From positions 1 to 55,321 of the forward strand of contig SUXG01000014.1 of assembly GCA_015061085.1 (NCBI GenBank): a DNA stretch of 55,321 nucleotides, written 5' to 3'. The position numbers were made by a program, and so were the translations under genes. Positions 27,320 to 38,496 of this stretch are shown piece after piece; position 1 is the stretch's first letter, and each line of letters begins with the position of its first letter. The notes under the pieces are model-generated. The model was not told the origin of the DNA, did not search any database, and saw only the letters and a program-made list of their open reading frames with translations. This DNA comes from Bacteroidales bacterium. Its GTDB lineage: Bacteria > Bacteroidota > Bacteroidia > Bacteroidales > Muribaculaceae.

Positions 27320-28183
27320 TTATATATTGCGGGTATTACGATATTCTTTCGGTGATACCCCAATATTTTTTTTGAAGTATTTTCCAAAAAATGATTGAGA
27401 CGGGAAATTAAGTTCATCAGCAATTTGTTGTATTGTCATATTTGATGACTTAAGCATTACTTTTGCCTCCAATATAACATATCTTTCAATCCATTCTACA
27501 GCAGTAAATCCAGTCTGACTTTTAACCGTTCTTGATAGATGCTTTGGTGTGATTGATAATTCATTGGCATAGAAATCTAAGAATCGTTCTTCTTTAAAAT
27601 TTTTCTGCACAAGAGATATAAACTGGTCGGAGATACGTCCCTTCGAAGAACAATCGCCCAAACTCGCATACGGAAACATTTTACAAACATAGCGATAGAA
27701 AAATGCCACAAACGAAAATATCATTGATTGGTAGGCATACACAGAGCCTTCTGTCTTTACCAATTTACCGATATCTTCATAAAACAAATTCAACACAGCT
27801 GTATCTTCCTGCTTTAGTTGAAGCATTGGCGTTCTGCTAAGATATGAAAATATTGACGCACTATTAATAAACGTGAAAATACTGTCAACCATGCGCTTTG
27901 ACATTACCATAAAGGATGCTTCAAAATCCGGACTGACATACTCTTTTTGGAGAATCTGATTACCTTTAATACACATTATACATGGAGCCTTAATGTCGTA
28001 TTTAATAAGATCGAGTTCACAACGGCACTCTCCTTTTTTTACATAAACCGACGTGTACGATGTAAATTTTATGGGATCCTTAACCGAAGCTAACAATTGT
28101 GCTGAAAACTGATCAGACACCCACAAATCTTGTGACAAAATATATTCTACGTTTTCCGGAAAATCTATATCATACTGTAACAT
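27320..28183 (-). CDS. AraC-family transcription regulator
   Basis: Regulator of 287 aa. The C-terminal 95 residues form the two helix-turn-helix AraC domain: FLDFYANELSITPKHLSRTVKSQTG for the first and MTIQQIADELNFPSQSFFGKYFKK for the second, ending in GVSPKEYR. The N-terminal 180 residues are a cupin-like sensor (VKKGECRCELDLIKYDIKAPCIMC) with a Cys-containing stretch. The ligand is unknown. It is convergent with the nitroreductase and could regulate it in trans, but nothing in the sequence shows that. No operator repeats were identified. Confidence 0.9.
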   Translation of the reverse strand: MLQYDIDFPENVEYILSQDLWVSDQFSAQLLASVKDPIKFTSYTSVYVKKGECRCELDLIKYDIKAPCIMCIKGNQILQKEYVSPDFEASFMVMSKRMVDSIFTFINSASIFSYLSRTPMLQLKQEDTAVLNLFYEDIGKLVKTEGSVYAYQSMIFSFVAFFYRYVCKMFPYASLGDCSSKGRISDQFISLVQKNFKEERFLDFYANELSITPKHLSRTVKSQTGFTAVEWIERYVILEAKVMLKSSNMTIQQIADELNFPSQSFFGKYFKKNIGVSPKEYRNTRNI

Positions 28184-28208
28184 ATATGCTCATGTCTTAT
28201 TTTGACCA

Positions 28209-28240
28209 CAAATTTAATCTAAAATAATCACATCCACAAT
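28209..28240 (-). promoter_or_regulatory. Candidate promoter of the AraC-family gene
   Basis: Minus-strand ATTG (28237-28240), 20-bp spacer, TAAATTTG (28209-28216). The -7 box is exact and the -33 box one base off. It lies 26 bp before the start. Confidence 0.55.
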
Positions 28241-28271
28241 ACGTTTACACCTAACCGACCAATAAATACTC

Positions 28272-30167
28272 CTACTGGAACAAAGTGCGTATCTTATCCT
28301 CCCCTATAATTTTTATTATTGATTTTCCGGTTGGCGAATACATCGGATCCTTCAACATAAATAGTTCAGCGATAATATGCTCCATCTCCACAGCATTCAA
28401 TGTCTGCCCACCTCTTATTGCAGAAGATCGTGCCATTACTAATGCTACGCGCTGCATAATTGATGTATTGACATCGTCATCCTGCTCAAGCAGCGACTCC
28501 AATATCTGAAATATTATATCTTTAGGATTCATCTTTTCCAATAATGGAGGCAAGCCACATACATTCCACTTGTTTTCGCCTTCATATTCTAATATAAACC
28601 CTAATCTCTGCATATCATCTTCGATCTCTTCCATCAATAGTTGCTGAGTCGAATCAAGTTCAATACATTCCGGAAACATCAATCTCTGTGAAGAAGACAA
28701 GCCACTCATGGCCTTGCTCATATATTTTTCGTATAATATCTTGACATGTGCCCGATATTGGTCTATTACCATCAGACCTTCTTTTGATGCCGCCACAATG
28801 TATTTATCAGCATACTGAATTGACAACGGGCTAAGACATTCTTTCTCTTCGATTAATTCTTTTTGCTCCACACTATCTTGTTCGACGACAACATTTTGAC
28901 TATCACAAAATTCTTTTTCCATCGATTGAGTATCATCTTGAGTTTTATTCACGAATGAATCATATAGTCTTTCCCAACTTGTATCAATCTTTGTCGGTCG
29001 ATAAGCATGCGAAATATTTCTACCATTAGAGCCCTCTGATTTGACCTTGCTGACCTCATACGGATTTTTGAACGGATTATATGACGAATCGACATTCAAT
29101 GCCGGAGCCTTCACAAAATCGCCCTCTTTTGCCGGGCTAAAGGGCATCGGATCAGAAGTGAAATCTATTTGTGGAATTGCAGAAAATTTCCCAAGAGTTC
29201 CTTTCACTGAAGCTTTCAATAATGACCATATTTGTTTCTCATCTTCAAATTTTATTTCGCTCTTTGTAGGATGAATATTGACATCTATTGAATTGGGATC
29301 GACATCAAATCGTACAAAATAGCATGGTTGCATATCAGACGCTATTAATTCATCGTATGCCGACACTATTGCCTTATGAAATGCCGGATGCTTCATGTGA
29401 CGCCCATTTACAAATAAATATTGCAACGCATTTCTGCGACGCGCAAATTCAGGACGCGATATAAATCCGGTTATTTTTATCATTGATGTATCAATATCAA
29501 GAGGCAACAACTGAAGGTTAAGATTATTCTTCCAAATGTCGCCTATTCTTTGTTTGAATGTTCCGGGACGCAAATCATAGACCTTGCCTCCGGTATCGAT
29601 TGACATCCTTATATTGTGATTGACCAATGCCAAACGCTCAAATTCGCGCATTATATTACTCTGTTCTACAGCATCCGATTTCAGAAATTTTCTTCTCGCC
29701 GGGACATTGTAAAATATGTTTTTAACCATAAAATTTGAACCCTTCGAGCATACACATTTTTCCTGTAACTCTACTTTTGAGCCATTTATCAATAGACGTG
29801 TCCCTATTTCATCTTCTTCACGCTGTGTTTTCAGTTCCACTTGTGAGATGGCACATATTGACGGAAGAGCTTCTCCCCTAAAGCCCATCGTCGTAAGAGA
29901 AAAAAGATCTTCTGCCCCTCTGATTTTTGAGGTCGCATGACGCTCAAATGCAAGACGCGCATCTGTCTCACTCATTCCTCGCCCATTATCTATGACTTGA
30001 ATTAGTGTTCTGCCGGCATCTTTTATATATATATTAATCTCTGTCGCTCCGGCATCTACTGCGTTTTCCACTAATTCTTTAACCACCGAGGCCGGACGTT
30101 GTATAACCTCTCCTGCCGCAATCTGATTGGCGACAGAGTCAGGCAATAATCTTATTACATCACTCAT
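28272..30167 (-). CDS. mutL: DNA mismatch repair protein MutL
   Basis: GHKL ATPase of 631 aa that couples MutS mismatch recognition to strand processing. The ATP site is intact: VVKELVENAVDAGA, DNGRGM and TMGFRGEALPSI. The C-terminal domain, however, does not carry the usual endonuclease signature. The DQHA-x2-E-x4-E motif reads DQYRAHVKILYE, the ACRSAVKAGD-like block reads ARSSAIRGGQ, and the CPHGRP zinc-ligand loop reads SPTGKS. So nicking activity is doubtful from these residues. It is the last gene of an envelope operon, 14 bp after the OstA-like gene. The middle linker is long and variable, as in other MutL proteins. Confidence 0.95.
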   Translation of the reverse strand: MSDVIRLLPDSVANQIAAGEVIQRPASVVKELVENAVDAGATEINIYIKDAGRTLIQVIDNGRGMSETDARLAFERHATSKIRGAEDLFSLTTMGFRGEALPSICAISQVELKTQREEDEIGTRLLINGSKVELQEKCVCSKGSNFMVKNIFYNVPARRKFLKSDAVEQSNIMREFERLALVNHNIRMSIDTGGKVYDLRPGTFKQRIGDIWKNNLNLQLLPLDIDTSMIKITGFISRPEFARRRNALQYLFVNGRHMKHPAFHKAIVSAYDELIASDMQPCYFVRFDVDPNSIDVNIHPTKSEIKFEDEKQIWSLLKASVKGTLGKFSAIPQIDFTSDPMPFSPAKEGDFVKAPALNVDSSYNPFKNPYEVSKVKSEGSNGRNISHAYRPTKIDTSWERLYDSFVNKTQDDTQSMEKEFCDSQNVVVEQDSVEQKELIEEKECLSPLSIQYADKYIVAASKEGLMVIDQYRAHVKILYEKYMSKAMSGLSSSQRLMFPECIELDSTQQLLMEEIEDDMQRLGFILEYEGENKWNVCGLPPLLEKMNPKDIIFQILESLLEQDDDVNTSIMQRVALVMARSSAIRGGQTLNAVEMEHIIAELFMLKDPMYSPTGKSIIKIIGEDKIRTLFQ

Positions 30168-30181
30168 TTTTATCAGTCTTT

Positions 30182-32092
30182 CTACTTTTTTCTTCTACGA
30201 CCAGCTGAATTTTCCGGAGCAGAAAAATACTGTTCTAATTCGTCAGGTACATCTCCCAAGTCATCTGCCCATCTCAATCGATCGCCATACCACTCACGCT
30301 TAGGTCGAATAATATCATACCATTGAAAGTTTTGCAAATAATATTGACTCTTTTTTACTAAAAATAGAGGAGTCACCGAACCGGTCACTTCCGGCCACAT
30401 TTTCAGTTTCTCCATTTTCTTGTCATGCATATCAATAGTCATATAACTGCTTTCTGCATTGACCAATTTATTATATGTCGAGTCATTTTCCATCGGAAGG
30501 AATATTGTCTGCACATTTCCATCAACAAACAAATGTCGCAACGACTGATCATGAAAGTATGCTTTCATCTTCTTTCCCGACATTTGGTTGTAGAATTCTT
30601 CTTCCACAGCCTCAGCCATCATACCATAATCAGGTAACTCAGCCCAATCGACTGTCGAGTCATTAAAATGCACATATATTATATTTCCAGATACTTGTCG
30701 TTGTCCACTCCATAGTATAGGCTTACGATTAAGATACATCATTGAATCTCTTGACACAAACGTTATGGAATCTGCTACACCCTGCAAATCATTACGATAA
30801 AAACGTGCTCTATTATATGCCTTTGCAATATGATATTCTGTCTCTTTATTAATTGAGTCTGCCTCAGCCAATGCCTTTATGGTTGCAAGCGAGTCGAGAG
30901 GAGCTCCTAATGAATCGACAAGGACCGGCTCTACCGGTTTTTTGCCATAATGATATGTATATGTGCGTATCGTATCAGCTCTAAGAAATATCGTATCCGG
31001 ACGGGAATGTTCCATAAGTAAAGGATACTCTGTCGCAAATGATTCTTTTGTCTTATCGTTATAAAGGCCAAAGCCACCTATTAATATTGTTTTGTTTGCT
31101 GTATCGGTTATTACCATCGGCATCGCTGTCTTACTCCTATCTCTAAACATATAAGCTCTACTGATCCCTGAAATCTTGTCATATATGATAGAGTCTCCTT
31201 CCAATGTCGTTACATTATTTAATGAATCGGCATGAATAATTGTCGAGCGACTATTTAGCTGAGCCTCTTCTGTCGATGTATTATACCACCCGCTACGAGT
31301 TAATATAGTATCATTTTCACTTTCTATTGTCGTCGGGCTGACAATACGAGCTATGTGAGTGTCTGTATTATACAACAAATGGTCTGTGCGCATAGTATAA
31401 TTTTCATTAACCAACAGCACATTATCGTTAAACTCTGCATCCTTTGTTCGTGGCGAGTATTGTCCATAATCAGAAGTTAATGTATTCTGCTTGTCTTCGA
31501 TCTTTCCTCCCTCCATAAAATAGCCTAACTCTGTCATCATGTCATAGTTTAAGCTATCCGTCGTCAATGTCACATTTCTGTTTATCAAACGGACCTTTTG
31601 GCGATTGTTTGTTCGCAATCTTGCCAACTGTCGTTGACCATTATAATACAACAAATCCGAATAGACAAACAACGTATCCCCCTGCTCCATTTTCACATTT
31701 CCGAATGCATCCAATGAGTTTGTTTCGGGATAGAAATACGCAGAATCGCAATACATAAACATTCCACCCTTTCTGAACTTAACATTCCCTCTCAGTACCT
31801 GATGACCTTTATTCAAATATTCATCAGTGTATAATTCATCGGCATATTCCAAGAAAACCTTGTCCTGCTGATTTCTGTTTGCAGTTGGGATTTCGGGGCG
31901 AATCGGACGAGTCGGCTTTGGACGAGTATAAGTTTGTTCTTCTTTCTGCTTCTTTTTCTTTACTTGCTTTTGAGCATACACCTGTTGCATCAGGTTGCCG
32001 CCTCCGAAAAGCAACATCAAGGCGCACATTGTCAAAACAATGCGACGCGTTTTCCCTATCGATGATATATTGCTCTTTTTCGGTCCTTTCAT
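30182..32092 (-). CDS. OstA-like protein (LptA/LptD N-terminal domain family)
   Basis: Exported protein of 636 aa probably involved in lipopolysaccharide transport. A signal segment (IVLTMCALMLLFGGGNLMQQVYAQ) follows a short basic N-terminus; a Lys/Arg/Pro-rich linker comes next. The next 400 residues are rows of short beta repeats of the OstA/LptA beta-jellyroll type (LRGNVKFRKGGMFMYCDSAYF, GNVKMEQGDTLFVYSD, LTTDSLNYDMMTE). There is no LptD barrel domain, so it is not a full LptD. An alternative start at 32128 would overlap surA by 13 bp; 32092 gives a clean signal region. The tail is basic (AGRRRKK). Confidence 0.87.
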   Translation of the reverse strand: MKGPKKSNISSIGKTRRIVLTMCALMLLFGGGNLMQQVYAQKQVKKKKQKEEQTYTRPKPTRPIRPEIPTANRNQQDKVFLEYADELYTDEYLNKGHQVLRGNVKFRKGGMFMYCDSAYFYPETNSLDAFGNVKMEQGDTLFVYSDLLYYNGQRQLARLRTNNRQKVRLINRNVTLTTDSLNYDMMTELGYFMEGGKIEDKQNTLTSDYGQYSPRTKDAEFNDNVLLVNENYTMRTDHLLYNTDTHIARIVSPTTIESENDTILTRSGWYNTSTEEAQLNSRSTIIHADSLNNVTTLEGDSIIYDKISGISRAYMFRDRSKTAMPMVITDTANKTILIGGFGLYNDKTKESFATEYPLLMEHSRPDTIFLRADTIRTYTYHYGKKPVEPVLVDSLGAPLDSLATIKALAEADSINKETEYHIAKAYNRARFYRNDLQGVADSITFVSRDSMMYLNRKPILWSGQRQVSGNIIYVHFNDSTVDWAELPDYGMMAEAVEEEFYNQMSGKKMKAYFHDQSLRHLFVDGNVQTIFLPMENDSTYNKLVNAESSYMTIDMHDKKMEKLKMWPEVTGSVTPLFLVKKSQYYLQNFQWYDIIRPKREWYGDRLRWADDLGDVPDELEQYFSAPENSAGRRRKK

Positions 32093-32115
32093 TTCTTCTG
32101 TTACCACAACAAAAG

Positions 32116-33468
32116 TTATTTCATCCAACCACCATATTTAAATTCACAATCATTCCATCCGTCTTCTATTCTTACGTATGTGTCCTTGATTTTCTTTTCT
32201 ATCCACTCACTGATTATATTTTCTTTCTGATAATTTTCATACATCTCTTTTATCAGATTATAATCATCGGAAAGTGTTGCTCTATGTCCCTCAATTCTGT
32301 TTGACAATTTCACTATTGCTACGACTTCCTTATTACGAGCTTGGTCAATCATCACAAATGGTTCTGAAATATCACCGATTTTCATTGTTTCTATTTTGCG
32401 AGACACTTCTTGTGGTAAATCCTGCATTTCAAAACGCGTTGAACCATTTACAACATTCACCATAAAACCCTTATTATATCTTGTGTCTTTATCTTGTGAG
32501 ACATATCTCGCAGCATCTTCAAATGTGAATTTATCGCGAATAATTTCTTTTCTCAACGAATCCAATCTGACCACAGCATCTTCCAAATCTTTTTGGCTTA
32601 CTTTCGGACGCAATAGAATATGGCGACAATTTATCTGATCTCCACGCTTTTCTATGAGCTGAATGATGTGGTAACCATATTCTGTTTCCACAATCTTCGA
32701 CACTTTCTTTGGGTCATTCAAATTAAATGCTACGTTTGAAAATTCCGGAACAAAGTCTGCTCTACCATGGAATCCAAGTTCTCCTCCCTGCATTGCAGAT
32801 CCGTCTTCACTATACATAATTGCTAATGTCGAGAATTCTGATTCTCCACGATTTACTCTGTCGGTATAATCACGCAAACGAGATTTGACATCATCAATTT
32901 CTTGTTGAGGGATTACAGGATTCAATGTTATTATTTGTGCCTCTACTTGCAACGGAATATACGGAATACTATCTTCTTCAAGGTTGTTAAAGTATTTTCT
33001 GACATCGCCCGGAGTTGCTTTCACATCCTTTGTCAATGACTCTTGAACCTGTTGCACAATATATTGGGTGCGCATTACCTCAATTAATTGTTCACGAAGA
33101 ATAGGCAATGGTTTACGGAAGTGTTCTTCGACACGCTCTTTTGAGCCTAAATTGGCTATAAAGAAATTTAATCGCTTATCAACGGATTGTTGCACCATTG
33201 CCTCAGGCGCCTCGATTGTATCAAGTTTTGCCTGATGCAAATATAGTTTTTCGACAGCAAGTTGCTCCGGGATCACACAATAAGGACTCCCGTCAAACAC
33301 TGTCCCATCATATTGCATTTGACTATACATCGCTTCAATATCTGATTTATATATCGGCTCATCACCGACAACCCATGCAACTTCATCTATCACATTATTG
33401 CTTTGTGCCATCGACATTGCCACACAAAATATTGCCACACCAATACCTATTATCTTATTTTTCATCAT
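32116..33468 (-). CDS. SurA-like periplasmic peptidyl-prolyl isomerase
   Basis: Periplasmic chaperone of 450 aa. A signal peptide (IIGIGVAIFCVAMSMAQ) precedes a SurA-N helical region (DEVAWVVGDEPIYKSDIE) and two parvulin domains. The first has YSEDGSAMQGGELGFHGRADFVPEF and YGYHIIQLIEKRG; the second begins INCRHILLRPKVSQKDLE and has NKGFMVNVVNG, a more divergent form. SurA escorts outer-membrane proteins to the BAM complex. It starts 15 bp after the upstream lipoprotein gene, so the two are co-transcribed with the OstA-like gene and mutL. Confidence 0.93.
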   Translation of the reverse strand: MMKNKIIGIGVAIFCVAMSMAQSNNVIDEVAWVVGDEPIYKSDIEAMYSQMQYDGTVFDGSPYCVIPEQLAVEKLYLHQAKLDTIEAPEAMVQQSVDKRLNFFIANLGSKERVEEHFRKPLPILREQLIEVMRTQYIVQQVQESLTKDVKATPGDVRKYFNNLEEDSIPYIPLQVEAQIITLNPVIPQQEIDDVKSRLRDYTDRVNRGESEFSTLAIMYSEDGSAMQGGELGFHGRADFVPEFSNVAFNLNDPKKVSKIVETEYGYHIIQLIEKRGDQINCRHILLRPKVSQKDLEDAVVRLDSLRKEIIRDKFTFEDAARYVSQDKDTRYNKGFMVNVVNGSTRFEMQDLPQEVSRKIETMKIGDISEPFVMIDQARNKEVVAIVKLSNRIEGHRATLSDDYNLIKEMYENYQKENIISEWIEKKIKDTYVRIEDGWNDCEFKYGGWMK

Positions 33469-33483
33469 TTTATCTTATTTATT

Positions 33484-34359
33484 TTAATCTATTAATTTTT
33501 TTGAATCATAGGAAACAATTTTCAAATTATTATCCTTTATAGCCTTCTGATAGAATGATTTATATAATTCTTCATCATATCTTTTTCTATCTCTTTCTAT
33601 TAATATCTCTCGGATATGATTTGATGCATATTCAAACGGCATAATTTCGCCGGATTTCATAGTTTCTGCGATATGCACAAAATAGACTGACTCATCATAA
33701 GCTGTCTCAAAATTTTTATTATTTGCAACAAATGAATTATCATCTTTAAAATTATACGGGATTTGATCCTTTACAACCGGCCAATCTATCCATTTATCCA
33801 TAAAATAGTCGTATTGTATCAGTTCTGTCATCCAATATTTCTCAAGCTTCTCAATATCCTCAGGTGTCGCAGAAAATACCCATCTTTTCACATTTTTCAA
33901 TTCTGCTGCATCATGTGGCACTTTTACAAACAGACCTTTTACAATCGGCTTTTTTAGCTTAAACTCTTTTTTATGCAAATCGTAATATTGTCTGATTGAA
34001 TCTTCCGGAATTTGGGAATCTTTCCCTGCCACCATTAATTTACGATATTCCAAGATAATCAGTTTACTGCGATAATCATCAACCATCTGATTTATCTTTT
34101 CCAAATTTGGCAGATTTTCTTCTGCGACCTTCTGCAATAACAATGTATTAACCCAATCCTTAACTATAGCATCAAATAAATCGACACTATCATTTACCGA
34201 TAGTCCATTTGGTATCTGCTCAACAACAGCTTGCTGAGTTAGTACTGAATCTCCGATCTGCAATAATATGTCATCTGCACCCTTATTTATTTCTGTTTTT
34301 TTACATGCAGATAGAATCACAATCAAGATTATAAAATATATTATATAGCCCTTATTCAT
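33484..34359 (-). CDS. Lipoprotein with divergent SurA/PPIase-like fold
   Basis: Predicted lipoprotein of 291 aa. The signal peptide (IIYFIILIVILSAC) ends in a lipobox with KK after the Cys. The rest has the helical layout of SurA N-terminal regions (LLQIGDSVLTQQAVVEQIP, DDYRSKLIILEYRKLMV, EDSIRQYYDLHKKEFKLKKP). The parvulin signature blocks (HIL, GGxLG, GYHI) are missing, so isomerase activity is doubtful. In Bacteroidota it is often annotated as a peptidyl-prolyl isomerase because of its neighbours. Starts at 34359 and 34368 are equivalent in effect. It heads the surA-ostA-mutL operon behind a leader that holds a short tandem repeat. Confidence 0.8.
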   Translation of the reverse strand: MNKGYIIYFIILIVILSACKKTEINKGADDILLQIGDSVLTQQAVVEQIPNGLSVNDSVDLFDAIVKDWVNTLLLQKVAEENLPNLEKINQMVDDYRSKLIILEYRKLMVAGKDSQIPEDSIRQYYDLHKKEFKLKKPIVKGLFVKVPHDAAELKNVKRWVFSATPEDIEKLEKYWMTELIQYDYFMDKWIDWPVVKDQIPYNFKDDNSFVANNKNFETAYDESVYFVHIAETMKSGEIMPFEYASNHIREILIERDRKRYDEELYKSFYQKAIKDNNLKIVSYDSKKLID

Positions 34360-34390
34360 TCTTATCATTGAATAGCCTCTACAGAATGTC

Positions 34391-34411
34391 ATTTATTATT
34401 TATTATTTATT
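34391..34411. repeat. Tandem ATTTATT heptamer, three copies
   Basis: Three perfect head-to-tail copies of ATTTATT and a partial fourth lie between the -7 box at 34427 and the start codon at 34359. The position is in the expected 5' leader of the lipoprotein gene. Confidence 0.8.
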
Positions 34412-34426
34412 ATTTCTTACAATTTG

Positions 34427-34434
34427 CAAAGATA
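34427..34434 (-). promoter_or_regulatory. -7 box of the PPIase-surA-ostA-mutL operon
   Basis: Minus-strand TATCTTTG, exact consensus. The -33 position has no TTTG. The rest of the 311-bp gap (34440-34610) holds nothing I recognise besides the terminator of the upstream gene. Confidence 0.45.
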
Positions 34435-34615
34435 GAAATTTTTTCGCTCATACACACTATCTCACGCCCATTTCAATGGTTAAAATTCCATAATCCACTA
34501 GCATCCTCCACTCAATTCGCAACAACCACTCCGTTGATGTAGTCCCTCTTAGCCATCAGCCTATATCGTCCCCCCATAACTCTGAAAGATATATTGTATC
34601 AGATAAATATATAAT

Positions 34616-34654
34616 AATTGAGGCACCTCTTTTATAGAAGCGCCCCTCTCAATT
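34616..34654 (-). terminator. Terminator of the 639-aa PPIase gene
   Basis: On the minus strand AATTGAG plus GCGCTTCT pair with AGAGGTGC plus CTCAATT, with a 4-base bulge and two G-U pairs. A T-rich stretch follows. Moderate quality. Confidence 0.5.
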
Positions 34655-34669
34655 TATTTATTATACGAT

Positions 34670-36589
34670 TTATTTTATCTTATCCAACTCTTTTTCGTTG
34701 ATGACAACCGGATATTTAACTTTCAGTTCTTCTATCCATTCTTGTTCTAAAAGATTTTGATAGTCGCCTGTCACTTGACCTCTGACATCATCAACTTCCT
34801 CCGGCTCACTGATAACTACAAAATCATGTAAAAAATATGATTCATACATACTGTTGGCAGACCTTACCGCTAATGTTCCAAACACGATATTATCAACCAA
34901 TGCATTTTCTCCTTGCGCAACCAACACCTTGTCTATCTTTACATCCTTACCGAATTCTTTATGAATTGTATTTACCAAAGTATCATTACCCAATTCGTTC
35001 AATCTTGCTTCAACAAGTTTAGCGATTGAATCATTCTTGGCTTGCACCAAAAATCCCTTTACATGTGGTGTTGTCCATTTATAATCTGAACGATTCTTCT
35101 CAAAGAATGCTTTAAGGCCTTCCTCATCTCTTGATGCTTTTTCCCACACTTTTTTATTGCTCACTTCAAACAACAACATTCCATCACGATATTCATTGAT
35201 GATATTTCTGTATTCCGGATACTTTCTTTCCAATTGTGTTTCTTCATATTTCATCAATGCAACTGATTGGAAGTTAGCGAGGAAACCATTAAAATAGTCT
35301 AATGCAATTTCAGGATCTGAACTGTTGTAACGCAATATTTTGCTCATCGCATCTGACAACTTCATTTGCTCTGTTCCGTATGTATAGATTATCTCATCCG
35401 ATTTATCATACTTCGCATGGAAAGCGCTGTCAATACCATTTTTCTTTATATCCTCGCGAATTTGCTTGAGCAACTTCTTGTTCTCCTTAGCCTTATACTC
35501 TTTTGCTATCTGACCACTCTTTTGCTCACGTATCATTTTAAATCTCAAATCCTTATTATTATTGAATTGCGCTTCAGCTTTTGGTTTAAACTCTGAATAC
35601 GTTTCAAGTGGCTTGCTGTCTATTTTCTTAATGATATGCCAACCGTAGCTTGTACGAACCGGCTTGCTGATTTCTCCATTTTGCAATGAAAATGCCGCCT
35701 CATCAAATTCTTTAACCATAGCGCCTGTTCCAAACCATGGCAATTTACCACCATCTCTCGCAGAGTTTTTATCATCGGAAGATGTAATAGCTAATTTCGC
35801 AAAATCGGCACCATTAGTCACTTTATCGTAAATGCTATCGATTTCTGCTTTAATTTTTGCTTCTTGCTCAGATGTTGCATTTTGAGGAACCAATTTCATT
35901 ATATGCTGAACCAAAACCTTTCCTCTGCTATTTCTCTTGTCGCCACCTTTCATTATATGATAACCGATTAAAGTCTCAACGACATCTGAAATTTCGCCTT
36001 TTTTCAATTCGTATGCAGCTGTTTCAAAAGGATACGGATACAACAATGATGTAATATAACCAAGGTTTCCACCATTAGCTTGCACAGTACGATCTTGTGA
36101 ATATTGTTTTGCCAATGTTTCAAAATCAGCACCTTTTAGCAATTCTTGTCTTATACTGTCTGCACGTTGACGAAGTTCTTTATTTTCTTGAGGGTTGCGC
36201 GTTTTGAAAAACATTATGTGCGACACTTCCACCTCTTTGCCTGCTCTGTCGTATGCTTCGCGTGCCAATTTTTCAATATAGGCAGAATCTACCATATACG
36301 GCGCAGCCAATTCTTTACGATATCCTTCAAATTCGTTTTTAAACTGCTTAGTTGTATCTAAACCTTCAGATAAAGCATCCGCAACTTTCAACTTGTAGAT
36401 TTTAAACATCTCAGCATATTCTTCAAGTGTTTGCTGCCCTATCTGTTGCTTACTGTTTTTATGGTAAAGATATTCAAATTCAGACTTTAATATATCTTCT
36501 CCATTTATTGTCATCACAACAGGATCTTTAGCAGCCCATGATAATGCACATCCAGCAAGTCCGGCCAATACTAATAGTTTGCTTTTCAT
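34670..36589 (-). CDS. Periplasmic PPIase with two parvulin domains
   Basis: Exported folding catalyst of 639 aa. The signal peptide is KSKLLVLAGLAGCALSWAA. An N-terminal SurA-N-like helical part (VMTINGEDILKSEFEYLYHKN) is followed by two well-kept parvulin domains. The first runs from VSHIMFFKT through ANGGNLGYITSLLYPYPFE to IGYHIMKGG. The second runs from VQHIMKLVP through ARDGGKLPWFGTGAMVKEF to YGWHIIKK. A 300-residue C-terminal part with another divergent helical-parvulin copy follows. It probably handles outer-membrane clients next to SurA. It stands alone between guaB and the other PPIase genes. Confidence 0.9.
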   Translation of the reverse strand: MKSKLLVLAGLAGCALSWAAKDPVVMTINGEDILKSEFEYLYHKNSKQQIGQQTLEEYAEMFKIYKLKVADALSEGLDTTKQFKNEFEGYRKELAAPYMVDSAYIEKLAREAYDRAGKEVEVSHIMFFKTRNPQENKELRQRADSIRQELLKGADFETLAKQYSQDRTVQANGGNLGYITSLLYPYPFETAAYELKKGEISDVVETLIGYHIMKGGDKRNSRGKVLVQHIMKLVPQNATSEQEAKIKAEIDSIYDKVTNGADFAKLAITSSDDKNSARDGGKLPWFGTGAMVKEFDEAAFSLQNGEISKPVRTSYGWHIIKKIDSKPLETYSEFKPKAEAQFNNNKDLRFKMIREQKSGQIAKEYKAKENKKLLKQIREDIKKNGIDSAFHAKYDKSDEIIYTYGTEQMKLSDAMSKILRYNSSDPEIALDYFNGFLANFQSVALMKYEETQLERKYPEYRNIINEYRDGMLLFEVSNKKVWEKASRDEEGLKAFFEKNRSDYKWTTPHVKGFLVQAKNDSIAKLVEARLNELGNDTLVNTIHKEFGKDVKIDKVLVAQGENALVDNIVFGTLAVRSANSMYESYFLHDFVVISEPEEVDDVRGQVTGDYQNLLEQEWIEELKVKYPVVINEKELDKIK

Positions 36590-36671
36590 CGTTATTTTAT
36601 TTTGTTTTACTTATCATTTTTATTTACATCATTATATAAACGATAAATCTTAAATAAAATTATATAAAAAA

Positions 36672-36703
36672 GCCACTCATATCATTTTTTTGATATAAGT
36701 GGC
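36672..36703 (-). terminator. Terminator of guaB
   Basis: Thirteen-base arms (GCCACTCATATCA, TGATATAAGTGGC) pair with one wobble. Six T follow on the minus strand. Strong intrinsic terminator. Confidence 0.85.
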
Positions 36704-36723
36704 CATATATTTGTCATTTTTGA

Positions 36724-38274
<1,551 letters not shown>

Positions 38275-38413
38275 TTATCACCAAAACCTTTTTTAACCCA
38301 ATTTTCGCAAAAATTCCTCTCTTAAAATTCTTCTACATATCGTCAAAACCCTATTATTTTGGCACATTGGAGCATCATCATTGACTGTATCTATCCACCT
38401 ATTGTTTTTATCG

Positions 38414-38445
38414 TTTGATAAATACACCCGACCTCACTAACTTTG
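38414..38445 (+). promoter_or_regulatory. Promoter of the thioredoxin gene
   Basis: TTTG (38414-38417), 20-bp spacer, TAACTTTG (38438-38445). Exact consensus, 51 bp before the start codon. Confidence 0.75.
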
Positions 38446-38496
38446 CAATGTCGAAAGACATCAACAGTATCTCAACTTTAATAAAAATATTACAAT

